DNA of 64,000 nucleotides from Pectobacterium betavasculorum (lineage in GTDB: Bacteria > Pseudomonadota > Gammaproteobacteria > Enterobacterales > Enterobacteriaceae): positions 992,001 through 1,056,000 of the forward strand of contig NZ_JQHM01000001.1 in NCBI RefSeq assembly GCF_000749845.1. Reading direction: 5' to 3'. A model generated the notes under the pieces. The model saw nothing but the letters and a program-made list of their open reading frames with translations, ran no database searches and was not told the origin of the DNA. The position numbers and the translations under genes were made by a program. How positions within the stretch are numbered: position 1 is the first letter of the stretch; every line of letters begins with the position of its first letter. Of this stretch, positions 16,897-27,815 are shown in pieces.

Positions 16897-16918
16897 AATG
16901 GGGTGATATCACCCCATT
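16897..16918 (+). terminator. Palindromic hairpin after mipA
   Basis: A perfect 22 nt palindrome (AATGGGGTGATATCACCCCATT) 36 bp after the mipA stop. The T-tract is short (TTTG), so termination may be weak; the dyad could instead be a protein site for yeaE. Confidence 0.5.
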
Positions 16919-16976
16919 TGCACATTTATGGTGCACCAAGCGCCATGTTACGTTGATGGTAAATAAGGGAAGGTTC

Positions 16977-17828
16977 ATGACAAAAGTGATTCGTTTTCCA
17001 GATGACACCCGCGTACCGGCAATCGGTCAGGGAACGTGGTACATGGGGGAAGATGCCCGAATGAAAGCGCAGGAAGTGACAGCGCTGCAAGCGGGTATCG
17101 ACCTTGGTTTAACGTTGATTGATACCGCAGAAATGTACGCAGAAGGCAGGGCGGAGGATGTCGTCGGGGAAGCGATACGTGGCCGTCGTGACAGTGTTTA
17201 TCTGGTATCGAAAGTCTATCCGCACAATGCGGGAGGTGAAAACGCGATACAGGCGTGTGAACACAGCCTGAAGCGACTGCAAACCGAGCGTATTGATTTG
17301 TATCTGCTGCACTGGCGCGGTGGTATCCCGTTAGTCGATACCATTGCGGCGATGGAGCGGTTGCAGAAGGCAGGTAAAATTGCTCAGTGGGGCGTATCCA
17401 ATCTTGATCTTGAGGATATGCAGGAGCTGTGGTCGCTAAACGGCGGGCAGCGCTGCATGACCAATCAGGTGCTCTACCATTTGGCATCGCGCGGCATTGA
17501 ATTTGATTTGTTGCCGTGGTGTCAGCAACAGCAGCTTCCTGTGATGGCGTATTGCCCGCTGGCGCAAGCAGGGCGCTTGCGTGGTGGATTATTCTCACAT
17601 CCAGTGGTGAATCGCATTGCACGCGAACACGGTATTACGGCAGCTCAGCTTCTATTGGCGTGGGCGATTCGTCAGTCGGGTGTGATTGCGATTCCAAAAG
17701 CAAGTTCTGTAAAGCATGTTCAGGAAAATGCGACAGCGCTGAACGTGCTGTTGTCTGCGGAGGATATTGCGCAATTAGATCAGGCCTTCCCACCACCAAC
17801 GCGTAAACAGCATCTGGATGTGATGTAG
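16977..17828 (+). CDS. yeaE: Aldo-keto reductase YeaE (methylglyoxal reductase type)
   Basis: A 283-residue NADPH-dependent reductase with a TIM-barrel AKR fold. AKR signatures: TLIDTAEMYAEGRAEDVVGEA (catalytic Asp and Tyr), VSKVYPHN (catalytic Lys), YLLHW (His), GVSNLD and the C-terminal IPKASSVKHV cofactor-binding segment. E. coli YeaE reduces methylglyoxal and other aldehydes. I use the ATG at 16977, preceded by GGGAAGG; the longer frame begins with TTG and lacks a site. It faces yeaD, with an ERIC element between the two ends. Confidence 0.93.
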   Translation: MTKVIRFPDDTRVPAIGQGTWYMGEDARMKAQEVTALQAGIDLGLTLIDTAEMYAEGRAEDVVGEAIRGRRDSVYLVSKVYPHNAGGENAIQACEHSLKRLQTERIDLYLLHWRGGIPLVDTIAAMERLQKAGKIAQWGVSNLDLEDMQELWSLNGGQRCMTNQVLYHLASRGIEFDLLPWCQQQQLPVMAYCPLAQAGRLRGGLFSHPVVNRIAREHGITAAQLLLAWAIRQSGVIAIPKASSVKHVQENATALNVLLSAEDIAQLDQAFPPPTRKQHLDVM

Positions 17829-17868
17829 CGAAGCGAAGGGAGTATTTGCAGAATCGGGTGTATGGCGA

Positions 17869-17995
17869 TATACCCGTCATACTTCAAGCCGCATGTGCGT
17901 TGGCTTCTCTTACTCACCCCAGTCACTTACTTGTGTAAACTCCTGGGGATTCGTGCGTTTGCCGCCTTCCTGCAACTCGAATTATTTAGGGTATA
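17869..17995 (-). repeat. ERIC element (IRU), 127 bp
   Basis: Length is exactly the 127 bp of the enterobacterial repetitive intergenic consensus. It carries TATACCCGTCATACTTCAAG at one end, CCCCAGTCACTTACTT and CTCCTGGGGATTCG in the core, and ATTATTTAGGGTATA at the other end. It lies between the convergent yeaE and yeaD genes and would fold into a long hairpin if transcribed. Confidence 0.95.
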
Positions 17996-18009
17996 TGCAG
18001 TGACGGTGG

Positions 18010-18879
18010 TTATTTCTTGATACGGATAACTGTCGCCAGACGAGCCGGAGCGTTGGCGGAGGCGATAAACGGTTGATTAATCCGCGCGGTCTCCACGCAG
18101 ACGAACGTTTTATATCCCTCATCCGGCATGTCGCTAATCGTACGAGAAAGTTCTGCACCAGGGTTCCATGACACCACATCGCTATGGTGCGTATGGTGGA
18201 CTTCAATCGTACGTTTCAGGACGGCGTCATGTACCACGCTGGTATCCTGTGGCTGGGTATAGATACGGTCTGTACGATCGGTAAAGACTAGGTCACCTTG
18301 CTGTGTTGCCAGTTTGCCCTGATTGACCTTATCAATGAATGACTCACCCAAACCGGCAATGCGAATAGCGCTGATGTCGCCGATGTTGAAATAGGTGTGC
18401 AGCGCGCTGGTAATGCTGTAATCGCCATGTGCTTCCAGTTCAATACCGCACTCCTTGCCCAGCTTGAAGCGGGCGATGAGTGTGAATTCATGTGGCCAAC
18501 GTTTACGTGTTTCTTCGTTATCGCGCAGCGTGAATGTGAGTTGCACGCCGTGCTCATCTTCGCTGTGAGCGGTAAATTCCCACGGCAGCAGGCGGGCAAA
18601 ACCATGGTTAGGTTCGGCGAAGGGGCCAAACCAAGGGAAACAGATTGGTACACCGCCGCGAATAGCAACGTGATGAGTAAAAGGCGTCTTGTCGCTCAGC
18701 CAAAGCACTGGCTTTTCGTGTGTCGGTTGCCAACTGAGCAGATGTGCCCCTTGTAATGCAACGGCTGCGCGAACCTCAGGATGATCAACGACGATGATGG
18801 GTAATTGGTCCAACTGACGCTGGCTGAGGGTTGCGCTAATTTGCTTAGTGACGGGGAGTGAGAAAATTGTGTTATGCAT
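18010..18879 (-). CDS. yeaD: Glucose-6-phosphate 1-epimerase / hexose-6-phosphate mutarotase YeaD
   Basis: A 289-residue galactose-mutarotase-like beta-sandwich enzyme that interconverts the anomers of hexose 6-phosphates in the cytoplasm. Motifs: LQGAHLLSWQP, AIRGGVPICFPWFGP (substrate Arg), ALHTYFNIGDI (catalytic His) and GYKTFVCVETA (catalytic Glu). I start at the ATG at 18879, matching E. coli YeaD, with AAAGG upstream; the longer frame is not conserved. It lies just after gapA in the same direction but behind the gapA terminator. Confidence 0.93.
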   Translation of the reverse strand: MHNTIFSLPVTKQISATLSQRQLDQLPIIVVDHPEVRAAVALQGAHLLSWQPTHEKPVLWLSDKTPFTHHVAIRGGVPICFPWFGPFAEPNHGFARLLPWEFTAHSEDEHGVQLTFTLRDNEETRKRWPHEFTLIARFKLGKECGIELEAHGDYSITSALHTYFNIGDISAIRIAGLGESFIDKVNQGKLATQQGDLVFTDRTDRIYTQPQDTSVVHDAVLKRTIEVHHTHHSDVVSWNPGAELSRTISDMPDEGYKTFVCVETARINQPFIASANAPARLATVIRIKK

Positions 18880-18934
18880 GATAGTGCCTTTTTTTGATTG
18901 TTTTTCGTTTTCAAAAGAAATCTGCAATTAACAA

Positions 18935-18967
18935 TAAAAAAGGGCGACATTACGTCGCCCTTTTTTC
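18935..18967. terminator. Bidirectional intrinsic terminator of gapA
   Basis: Hairpin GGGCGAC-ATTAC-GTCGCCC flanked by A6 on one side and T6 on the other, 20 bp after the gapA stop and upstream of yeaD. Confidence 0.9.
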
Positions 18968-18986
18968 ACCGAATCATCGCTGATGC

Positions 18987-19994
<1,008 letters not shown>

Positions 19995-20192
19995 CTATTG
20001 GTTTGTGAATAAAAGGTTGGTTGTAAAATTACAAAAACCTTGCTGAGCGTCAAGCGGAATCGTGTCAATAGTTGCTGTAAGTCAAACCTATGACCAAACT
20101 TTGTGCGAAAACCGCTCGACTCTGTAACTAAGTAACATCTAAGACTGATATGAGGGCGAAAAGCATCATATAAAGCCTGTGTTATCGTAATA

Positions 20193-20208
20193 TGTGACGT
20201 GCGTCACA
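20193..20208. promoter_or_regulatory. CRP binding site in gapA-msrB divergent region
   Basis: TGTGA-CGTGCG-TCACA matches the consensus exactly. It is 218 bp from the gapA start and about 125 bp from the msrB start. In E. coli gapA transcription responds to cAMP-CRP, so gapA is the likelier target. The rest of the 343 bp region is AT-rich with no gene seen. Confidence 0.65.
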
Positions 20209-20325
20209 ATTAAATACTCATGCTAATAACATTCCTAATATTAGGTTAGAACAGCCTGTTAAGTTGTTAATTTTTTGTTATAATCAACAGTTGATTGAAT
20301 TGATATCACCCGCTGTGAGACTTCC

Positions 20326-20745
20326 ATGACTAACGATTTTGCTTCGCGTACCCCGCCCGACAATACTGAAATGACAGAGATGCAGCGCTATGTCACCCAG
20401 CAACGCGGTACGGAGCCTGCGTTTTCAGGCAAATTGCTGCATAACAAGCGCACAGGCGTTTATCACTGCCTGTGCTGTCAGGCACCGCTGTTTTATTCCG
20501 ACAGCAAATATGATTCCGGATGTGGCTGGCCAAGCTTCGATCAGCCTGTCTCCTCAGAGGCGGTTCGCTATCTGGAAGATGAATCACACAATATGCGCCG
20601 TATCGAGATTCGCTGCGGGCAGTGTGATGCACACCTGGGACACGTTTTCCCTGATGGCCCGAAAACCACTGGCGAACGCTATTGCGTGAATTCAGCTTCG
20701 CTGAGCTTTATCGACGATGTTGATGGCGAACGTGTTGACGGATAA
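20326..20745 (+). CDS. msrB: Peptide methionine-(R)-S-oxide reductase MsrB
   Basis: A 139-residue cytoplasmic repair enzyme that reduces the R form of methionine sulfoxide in proteins. Zinc ligands are in the CLCC and CGQC pairs; [12 protein letters not shown] and GHVFPDGP are family hallmarks; the resolving/catalytic nucleophile is Cys120 in RYCVNSASL. As in E. coli it lies back to back with gapA, with yeaC downstream. Confidence 0.96.
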   Translation: MTNDFASRTPPDNTEMTEMQRYVTQQRGTEPAFSGKLLHNKRTGVYHCLCCQAPLFYSDSKYDSGCGWPSFDQPVSSEAVRYLEDESHNMRRIEIRCGQCDAHLGHVFPDGPKTTGERYCVNSASLSFIDDVDGERVDG

Positions 20746-20874
20746 TCGGTTTGCGATAGGTGTGGCAGTGACAGGCTGATGGTGGTTAGCTTTAAACGAT
20801 TCAGCTACTGTGGAACACTGTTAAAAACAGGAATCCAGTAATGAATCTGACTTCTCTCGGAGTAGAAACCGGAT

Positions 20875-21153
20875 ATGGAACTCAATGATTTGATGGACGC
20901 CATGACGCCAGAAATCTACCAACGGTTAGTCACGGCGGTAGAGTTGGGCAAATGGCCAGACGGTGTCGCGCTGACGGCTGAACAGAAAGAAAACTGCCTG
21001 CAAATGGTGATGATGTGGCAGGCTCGCCATAACGAACAGGCTGAGCACATGACGATTGGCACCAATGGCGAAATTGTGATGAAGAGTAAGCAGGAACTGA
21101 AGCGCCAGTTTAACGGTTCTGATGCGATTGTTACGCTTAAACCCGACGCGTAA
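20875..21153 (+). CDS. yeaC: YeaC family protein (DUF1315)
   Basis: A 92-residue conserved enterobacterial protein of unknown function, next to msrB as in E. coli. It matches YeaC through MTPEIYQRL, TAVELGKWPDGVALT and QKENCLQMVMMWQARHNEQAEHMTI. It is soluble, with no signal peptide or membrane segment. The start is the ATG 129 bp after msrB. Confidence 0.9.
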   Translation: MELNDLMDAMTPEIYQRLVTAVELGKWPDGVALTAEQKENCLQMVMMWQARHNEQAEHMTIGTNGEIVMKSKQELKRQFNGSDAIVTLKPDA

Positions 21154-21163
21154 AACGTGAGCA

Positions 21164-21187
21164 GGCAGCCGTAACGGCTGCCGCTAT
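21164..21187 (+). terminator. Intrinsic terminator after yeaC
   Basis: GGCAGCC-GTAAC-GGCTGCC hairpin followed by GCTATTTT, 10 bp past the yeaC stop; it also separates yeaC from the convergent pncA. Confidence 0.7.
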
Positions 21188-21203
21188 TTTGGACGGCAGG
21201 ATG

Positions 21204-21851
21204 CTAACGAGCAGAAGGCAGTGTCGTAAGAAACTGCGCCATATCCATCAATATCGCCCCACGCTGCACCATTTCCCGTAACGCAGATTCGCTGTCATTG
21301 GACGAAAGGTTCACGCCACGACAGCCATCCACCAAGACTTCAGTGTGATAGCCCAGCGCAATCGCATCCAGCACGCTAAACTTGACGCAATAATCGGTCG
21401 CCAGCCCCAGAATGGTCAAATGGGTGATGTGGTTGGCGTGTAGCCACGCATCCAATTCGGTTTTCACCCGATGTCCGTTATCGAAAAAAGCGCTATAGCT
21501 ATCGATCTCTGGTTGAGTCCCTTTTTGTACGACCCACTGAATGGCGGACTGATTAAGTGCCGGATGAAAATCAGCCCCGGTTGTTCCCTGCACACAGTGA
21601 ACGGGCCACCAGATCTGCGGCAACCCGTTTAGTTCACCGATTTCTCCGACCTTTGTATTTGCGTTAACGGCAAAGCTGCCGTGGTTAGCTGGGTGCCAAT
21701 CCTGACTGGCAATCACCGCGACGCCAGCGGTTACGCAGGCCTCCATAGCATGATTGGCTACCTCAATGACGCGGTCGCCCTCATTAACGGCTAAGGCGCC
21801 TCCGGGACAAAAATCATTTTGTAAATCAATTAATAGCAATGCTTTTTTCAT
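21204..21851 (-). CDS. pncA: Nicotinamidase PncA
   Basis: A 215-residue isochorismatase-fold hydrolase that turns nicotinamide into nicotinate for NAD salvage (and activates pyrazinamide). Catalytic residues: Asp in LLIDLQNDFCPGGAL, Lys in VVQKGTQPEIDSYSAF, and Cys in LATDYCVKFSVLDA; metal ligands Asp and His in SQDWHPANHGSF. It follows ansA by 19 bp, as in E. coli. Confidence 0.96.
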   Translation of the reverse strand: MKKALLLIDLQNDFCPGGALAVNEGDRVIEVANHAMEACVTAGVAVIASQDWHPANHGSFAVNANTKVGEIGELNGLPQIWWPVHCVQGTTGADFHPALNQSAIQWVVQKGTQPEIDSYSAFFDNGHRVKTELDAWLHANHITHLTILGLATDYCVKFSVLDAIALGYHTEVLVDGCRGVNLSSNDSESALREMVQRGAILMDMAQFLTTLPSAR

Positions 21852-21870
21852 TATCTACCCCGTGATTGAC

Positions 21871-22890
21871 TCAATTTTTATCGCTCAATTCCCCATGCAG
21901 GTTTTGCTGCATCAACTGGCGAACTTCATCGGCACTTAAATCTTGTTGGCTCAGTAGGTAATGCAGTTTGGTCAATGCAGCCTCAACGGTCATGTCAAAG
22001 CCACTGATTACCCCTGCATGCGCCAGCGCATTGCCTGTCGCATAACCGCCCATATTCACACGCCCGGAAATACACTGAGTCAAATTGACGACTACAATGC
22101 CGCGCGCGGAGGCTTTACGTAACTCATGCAGCAGCCCAGGGCTTTGCGGCGCGTTGCCAACGCCGTAGGAGCGCAAGATAAGCGCCTTTACGGGCTGACG
22201 GAGGAAATTGCTGATGACATCGGCAGAAATGCCGGGGTAAATCGTAATCACCCCAATAGGCTGCGGCGTAATGTGATGGACGTTCAGCGGCGGACAGTTG
22301 CTGCATTCCACGGTGGGTGCCAGCCGACGAATATGGATACCGGCTTCCAGTAGCGGTGGATAATTAGGGGATGCAAAGGCATCAAAACCATCCGCATGGG
22401 CTTTGGTAGTGCGGTTGCCGCGTAACAGTTTGTTATTGAAGAAGAGGGCGACTTCGTTAATTGGATGATTGGCGGCAACGTATAGTGCGTTCAGTAGATT
22501 TGTCTGGCCGTCAGAACGCAATTCCGCTAACGGAATTTGTGACCCTGTCACGATAACCGGCTTGGCAAGGTTTTCCAGCATAAACGAAAGCGCAGAGGCG
22601 GTGAACGCCATTGTGTCAGTGCCATGCAGAATCACAAAGCCGTCGTAATCATCGTAGTGTGTTTGAATATCGTCCGCGATGGATTGCCAATCTGCTGGCG
22701 TCATGTCAGATGAATCGATCAGCGGGTCATACTCATGAATCGTGAACGAAGGCATCTCTTCGCGGTGGAATTCGGGCATTTTTGCTAATTGCTGCTGTAA
22801 ATGACCGGATACAGGGACATAGCCATTGGCAGAACGCTGCATGCCAATGGTGCCGCCCGTATAGGCGACATAAATGGATTTCTTTTGCAT
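21871..22890 (-). CDS. ansA: L-asparaginase I, cytoplasmic
   Basis: A 339-residue type I asparaginase converting asparagine to aspartate and ammonia. It has the first active-site Thr in YTGGTIGM (residues 10-17) and the second in LHGTDTMAFTASALSF. No signal peptide, which separates it from periplasmic AnsB. It lies between sppA and pncA; the ERIC element in the 233 bp ahead of it may have altered co-transcription with sppA. Confidence 0.95.
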   Translation of the reverse strand: MQKKSIYVAYTGGTIGMQRSANGYVPVSGHLQQQLAKMPEFHREEMPSFTIHEYDPLIDSSDMTPADWQSIADDIQTHYDDYDGFVILHGTDTMAFTASALSFMLENLAKPVIVTGSQIPLAELRSDGQTNLLNALYVAANHPINEVALFFNNKLLRGNRTTKAHADGFDAFASPNYPPLLEAGIHIRRLAPTVECSNCPPLNVHHITPQPIGVITIYPGISADVISNFLRQPVKALILRSYGVGNAPQSPGLLHELRKASARGIVVVNLTQCISGRVNMGGYATGNALAHAGVISGFDMTVEAALTKLHYLLSQQDLSADEVRQLMQQNLHGELSDKN

Positions 22891-22975
22891 GATGGTACGC
22901 GTCAGGATTAAACCGAGAATTATAGAGGGGAAAACAGCCCGATAATACTATCATAAGCAATGACTATTACCGGGC

Positions 22976-23102
22976 TATACCCGTCATACTTCAAGCTGCT
23001 TGTGCGTTGGCTTCTCTTACTCACCCCAGTCACTTACTGGTGTAAGCTCCTGGGGATTCGTTCGGTCGCCGCCTTCACGCAACTCGAATTATTTAGGGTA
23101 CA
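22976..23102 (-). repeat. ERIC element (IRU), 127 bp, between sppA and ansA
   Basis: Same layout as the copy at 17869: TATACCCGTCATACTTCAAG, CCCCAGTCACTTACTGG, CTCCTGGGGATTCG, ATTATTTAGGGTACA. The last four bases (TACA) are slightly decayed. It starts 86 bp upstream of ansA and ends 21 bp from the sppA stop. Confidence 0.93.
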
Positions 23103-23123
23103 TATGGGCTGCTACTGTAAACG

Positions 23124-24974
23124 CTACCGGACGTCTCCGCAGGTGAGACAAAATGCGTATCGGTTCTGCGGGTCGTTCAGGTTATTCATGATCGACGGCT
23201 GTGAACGCACAACTTCCGCTAACTGTGCGACCGGTGCGGGCAACATGGACTGAACGGCAACGGGCAGCAGGGCGTAAACAGAAGCGTTCACTTGATTCAG
23301 CATTGTATCGAGCAGACCCGGTTGTTCGGCATACCAGTTCAATTGATATTGTCCCAGTTTTGCTAGCTCAGCGGCCTTCTTCACGGCATCATCAAAATCA
23401 CCGATCTGATCGACCAAACCATTTTCTTTCGCATCGCTACCGACCCAGACGTGCCCTTGCGCGATCTGATCGATTTGTTCCGGCGTTTTCTTACGTGCCT
23501 GTGCCACGATATCGATGAAGTTCTTATAACCGCGTTCGATACTCAACTGCATCATCTGCGAGAATTCAGGCGGCAGCGATTTCGTGATCGACAGATCGGC
23601 CAGCGGGGAGGTGGCAACACCATCCGTGTGGACGCCAAGATTTTCCAGGGAATCTTCGAACGTGGTAATCACGCCAAAAATACCGATAGAGCCTGTTAGC
23701 GTACTGGCGCTGGAGATAATGGCGTTCGCCGGCGTTGAGATCCAATAACCGCCCGATGCTGCCATACCGCCCATGGATACCACGATCGGTTTACCCGCCA
23801 GACGAAGTGCCATCAGTTCTGATCGAATCAGTTCCGATGCCGTGACGCTACCGCCAGGGCTATTGACGCGCAGCACCAGTGCTTTGACTTTAGGATCGAG
23901 GCGCGCGGCACGAATTTGTGCTGCCGTGGTGTCACCACCGACCATTCCCGGCGTTTCCTGGCCATCAATAATTGCACCATTGGCAAAGACAACCGCGATC
24001 TGGTTGTTATTTTGCACTGTTGGTTTGATGGTGTAGTCGTAGATGCTGATGAAATTAAAGTTGTTCTTCTGGCTATTCCAGCCGAACGCTTTAACCAGCG
24101 ATTGTTCGGTCATGGAACGTGATGCTACTTCATCGACCAGTTTGTTATCCAGCGCGTAGCGTGCGGTATCACCCTGAACGGCCTGCAAACCCGCAATAAT
24201 ATTGGTTGCACCAGGGAAGAGCTGCTGAGGTGTAATCTGACGATTGGCGGAAACCGTATTTAAATACTGCTGCCACAGAGCGTTAATCCAACGGCCATCG
24301 GCATCTCGCGCAGCAGGTGACATGTCGTCACGCAGATATGGCTCAACCGCTGATTTATAGGTTCCCACACGGAAGATATTGGTGGTCACTTTCAACTTGT
24401 CGAGCATGGATTTGAAGTAGAGGTTGTTGGTCGCGAAACCATGTAGATCAACACTGCCCTGTGGCGTTAATGACACCGTATTGGCAAAACTGGCTAAATA
24501 GTATTGAGACTGGTTGTAGCTATCGCCAACGGCATAAATAGGTTTACCGCTATCGCGAAATTCACGTAGCGCCTTACCGATATATTGCAGAGACGGCTGA
24601 TCGGCACCGGTAAAATCGCTGAGGTCCAGCACCATTCCCGTAATATTGTTGTCGCCTTTCGCCTGACGAATACTGTCGACGATATCAAACAGTGAGTTTT
24701 CCTGACGGCGGTTGTTCGACGCGCCGAAAAATTCGCGCCCTAATTGACGCAGCTTATTGTTGACGGTCGGTTGATCAACCACCACGCCCGTTAAATCGAC
24801 CAGCAATGCCCCTTTCGTGGCCTCTTCCGGCGTTGTTTTTACCTGTGAGTAAATCCCAACGCCAGCCAAAATCAGCGCGATAAGGAAAATATTGAGAATA
24901 AATTCTCTGATAAAATTAAGCAGACGCCATGTCCACTTAAAAAAACTGCTAAAAATTCGCCACAATGTGCGCAT
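23124..24974 (-). CDS. sppA: Protease IV (signal peptide peptidase SppA)
   Basis: A 616-residue inner-membrane protease, 67K type, that degrades cleaved signal peptides. One N-terminal transmembrane anchor (residues ~25-45), then two repeated S49 domains: the N-terminal repeat carries the catalytic Lys in GTYKSAVEPYLR and the C-terminal repeat the Ser in GGMAASGGYWIS. The start has GGAG upstream. It is first in the sppA-ansA-pncA series and diverges from ydjA. Confidence 0.96.
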   Translation of the reverse strand: MRTLWRIFSSFFKWTWRLLNFIREFILNIFLIALILAGVGIYSQVKTTPEEATKGALLVDLTGVVVDQPTVNNKLRQLGREFFGASNNRRQENSLFDIVDSIRQAKGDNNITGMVLDLSDFTGADQPSLQYIGKALREFRDSGKPIYAVGDSYNQSQYYLASFANTVSLTPQGSVDLHGFATNNLYFKSMLDKLKVTTNIFRVGTYKSAVEPYLRDDMSPAARDADGRWINALWQQYLNTVSANRQITPQQLFPGATNIIAGLQAVQGDTARYALDNKLVDEVASRSMTEQSLVKAFGWNSQKNNFNFISIYDYTIKPTVQNNNQIAVVFANGAIIDGQETPGMVGGDTTAAQIRAARLDPKVKALVLRVNSPGGSVTASELIRSELMALRLAGKPIVVSMGGMAASGGYWISTPANAIISSASTLTGSIGIFGVITTFEDSLENLGVHTDGVATSPLADLSITKSLPPEFSQMMQLSIERGYKNFIDIVAQARKKTPEQIDQIAQGHVWVGSDAKENGLVDQIGDFDDAVKKAAELAKLGQYQLNWYAEQPGLLDTMLNQVNASVYALLPVAVQSMLPAPVAQLAEVVRSQPSIMNNLNDPQNRYAFCLTCGDVR

Positions 24975-25241
24975 GATATCTCCATGAACGGGTAAACAGC
25001 GTGTGCCCTACGTCCTTCAACTCGCCCTCTGGCAAGTGGTGAAGCACAAGGAGTGATAGTATCCTAATGAGCGGACAGTAAAAAGTCAGCATTAAATCAC
25101 CGTGGAAGCGCGCCCTGTCGGGGTTATCTTGTAACAAAACTTCTACTTGTGCTAACGTGGCGCGCAACGTTGCCATACAGTCGTTTCTATCGCAGGAATG
25201 GGTGTGCCGCAGAAATTATATTGCCAGACAGGAGATGTGCG

Positions 25242-25793
25242 ATGGATGCTCTTGAATTGCTATTGAATCGTCGTTCGGCCTCGCGCCTGACCGCGCCAGC
25301 ACCGACAGGTGACGCATTGAATAACATTATCCACGCTGGTATGCGTGCGCCGGATCATGGTGCGATACAACCGTGGCGCTTTTTTATGATCGAAAATGAG
25401 GGTCTGGATCGTTTTAGCACGTTGCTGACCCGTGCGGCGCGGCAGGACGGTCTGGACGAAGCCGGTATCGACAAAGCTCGTCAGGCTCCTTATCGGGCAC
25501 CGCTGATTATTACCGTTGTTGCGCATTGTGAAGAGAACCCGAAAGTCCCGCTCTGGGAGCAAATTGTCTCCGCAGGTTGCGCCGTTCAGGCGATGCAGAT
25601 GGCAGCATTGGCGCAAGGCTTTAATGGCATCTGGCGTAGCGGTGCTTGGACGCACAATACGCTGGTGCGTGAAGCATTCAACTGTCGTGAGCAGGATGAA
25701 ATTGTCGGTTTCCTCTATCTGGGGACACCACAGTTGAAAGCATCGACCACGGTCACGCCGCTTGATACCGACGCGTTTGTTCACTACTTCTGA
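25242..25793 (+). CDS. ydjA: Nitroreductase-family oxidoreductase YdjA
   Basis: A 183-residue FMN-dependent nitroreductase-fold protein, the same length as E. coli Ydj[52 protein letters not shown] and GFLYLGTPQ are family segments. The physiological substrate is unknown. I use the ATG at 25242 (GGAG 7-10 bases upstream) rather than the 31 codons upstream. In E. coli selD and topB follow in order; here topB follows directly. Confidence 0.93.
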   Translation: MDALELLLNRRSASRLTAPAPTGDALNNIIHAGMRAPDHGAIQPWRFFMIENEGLDRFSTLLTRAARQDGLDEAGIDKARQAPYRAPLIITVVAHCEENPKVPLWEQIVSAGCAVQAMQMAALAQGFNGIWRSGAWTHNTLVREAFNCREQDEIVGFLYLGTPQLKASTTVTPLDTDAFVHYF

Positions 25794-25889
25794 TCGCCAT
25801 CTTTTGAATAATATCGACTTTCCACTCGTTTTACAGCGTGCTTTCCCGCGGCTTACGCGGGAAATGCCTAGTCTGCTTGATGGTGAATA

Positions 25890-27815
25890 ATGCGACTTTT
25901 TATTGCCGAAAAGCCCAGCCTCGCACGGGCGATTGCAGACGTGTTACCCAAACCGCATCGACGCGGCGATGGTTTTATTGCCTGCGGTCAACATGATGTC
26001 GTGACGTGGTGCGTAGGGCACCTGCTGGAGCAGGCGCAGCCGGATGTTTATGATGCGCGCTACGCCCGCTGGTCTCTCGCCGACCTACCTATCATTCCTC
26101 AAAAATGGCTGTTACAACCTCGACCCTCGGTCAGCAAGCAGTTGAACGCCATAAAAAAACTCCTGAATGATGCCACCGAAGTGATTCACGCGGGAGACCC
26201 CGATCGTGAAGGACAACTGCTGGTTGATGAAGTACTGGAATACCTTTCCCTACCAGAAGAGAAACGCCAGCAGGTACGTCGTTGCCTGATCAACGATCTC
26301 AACCCACAGGCGGTTGAGCGTGCCGTTTCTCGCTTGCGTGAGAACAGAGAGTTCATTCCCTTGTGCGTGTCGGCATTGGCTCGTTCCCGTGCCGATTGGC
26401 TCTACGGCATTAATATGACACGCGCCTATACGATATTAGGGCGCAACGCTGGCTATGATGGCGTACTGTCGGTTGGTCGCGTGCAAACACCTGTGCTGGG
26501 GCTGGTGGTGCGGCGAGATGAAGAGATAGAAAACTTCGTTTCCAAAGATTACTTTGAAGTTAAAGCCCACATCGTGACGCCAGCCGATGAACGCTTTGTC
26601 GCTATCTGGCAGCCCAGCGAATCTTGTGAGCCTTATCAAGATGAAGAAGGGCGCTTACTGCATCGTTCTCTGGCGGATCACGTCGTTAAACGCATCGAAG
26701 GTCAGCCCGCGTTCGTCACCAGCTATAATGATAAGCGGGAGTCGGAAACCGCGCCGCTGCCTTATTCGCTCTCAACGCTACAGATTGAAGCCGCGAAGCG
26801 TTTCGGGCTTAGCGCGCAGCAGGTACTGGACGTGTGTCAGAAGCTGTATGAAACCCATAAATTGATCACGTACCCGCGTTCTGACAGTCGTTATCTGCCA
26901 GAAGAACATTTTGCCGGGCGTCATGCCGTCTTGAATGCGATCGCTGTACATCAGCCTGACCTCTTGCCGCAGCCGGTTATGGATATCGATCGGCGCAACC
27001 GCTGCTGGGACGATGGTAAGGTCGATGCTCACCACGCGATTATTCCCACAGCCCGTAGCGCATATGCTTCGCTGACGGAGAATGAACGCAAGGTATATGG
27101 TCTAGTCGCGCGGCAGTACATTATGCAGTTCTGCCCGGATGCCGTGTTTCGTAAATGTGTTATTGAACTGGATATTGCGGGCGGTAAATTTATTGCCAAA
27201 GCACGATTTCTTGCTGAGGCTGGTTGGCGAACGTTGCTAGGCGGCAAAGAGCGAGACGAAGAAAACGAAGGCATGCCGTTGCCCGTGGTGGCAAAGGGTG
27301 ATGAATTATTGTGTGAACGCGGTGAGGTGGTTGCGCGCCAAACTCAGCCACCGCGACCTTTTACCGATGCGACGCTATTATCGGCGATGACGGGTATTGC
27401 ACGTTTTGTGCAGGATAAAGAGTTAAAGAAAATCCTGCGGGCGACCGATGGTTTAGGCACAGAGGCGACGCGTGCAGGTATCATCGAACTATTGTTTAAG
27501 CGGACATTTCTGTTTAAAAAAGCGCGCTATATTCACGCGAGTGAAGCGGGGCGAGCATTAATTCACTCGCTGCCTGTGAGTGCGGCGCATCCTGATATGA
27601 CCGCACATTGGGAAGCCACGTTGACGCAGATCAGCGAAAAGAAATGTCGCTATCAGGATTTTATGCAACCGCTGACGAATTCCTTGCAGGAGCTGATTCA
27701 GCAAGCGAAACAAAACGGTGCGGTGAGAGCGTTCAAAGGGCTTTCTGCACCGCCGTCGGGTGCTTCAAAGCGGCGCAAGCCTCAGGCTAAAAAAGCGAAG
27801 GAGCAGAATCAATGA
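25890..27815 (+). CDS. topB: DNA topoisomerase III
   Basis: A 641-residue type IA topoisomerase that decatenates and resolves precatenanes and recombination intermediates. TOPRIM motif: [14 protein letters not shown] at the start, with [12 protein letters not shown] holding the acidic metal ligands; the catalytic Tyr is in [13 protein letters not shown]. The Lys/Arg-rich tail ([17 protein letters not shown]) is the usual DNA-binding extension. Its last bases overlap the start of ynjH (ATGA). Confidence 0.98.
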   Translation: MRLFIAEKPSLARAIADVLPKPHRRGDGFIACGQHDVVTWCVGHLLEQAQPDVYDARYARWSLADLPIIPQKWLLQPRPSVSKQLNAIKKLLNDATEVIHAGDPDREGQLLVDEVLEYLSLPEEKRQQVRRCLINDLNPQAVERAVSRLRENREFIPLCVSALARSRADWLYGINMTRAYTILGRNAGYDGVLSVGRVQTPVLGLVVRRDEEIENFVSKDYFEVKAHIVTPADERFVAIWQPSESCEPYQDEEGRLLHRSLADHVVKRIEGQPAFVTSYNDKRESETAPLPYSLSTLQIEAAKRFGLSAQQVLDVCQKLYETHKLITYPRSDSRYLPEEHFAGRHAVLNAIAVHQPDLLPQPVMDIDRRNRCWDDGKVDAHHAIIPTARSAYASLTENERKVYGLVARQYIMQFCPDAVFRKCVIELDIAGGKFIAKARFLAEAGWRTLLGGKERDEENEGMPLPVVAKGDELLCERGEVVARQTQPPRPFTDATLLSAMTGIARFVQDKELKKILRATDGLGTEATRAGIIELLFKRTFLFKKARYIHASEAGRALIHSLPVSAAHPDMTAHWEATLTQISEKKCRYQDFMQPLTNSLQELIQQAKQNGAVRAFKGLSAPPSGASKRRKPQAKKAKEQNQ

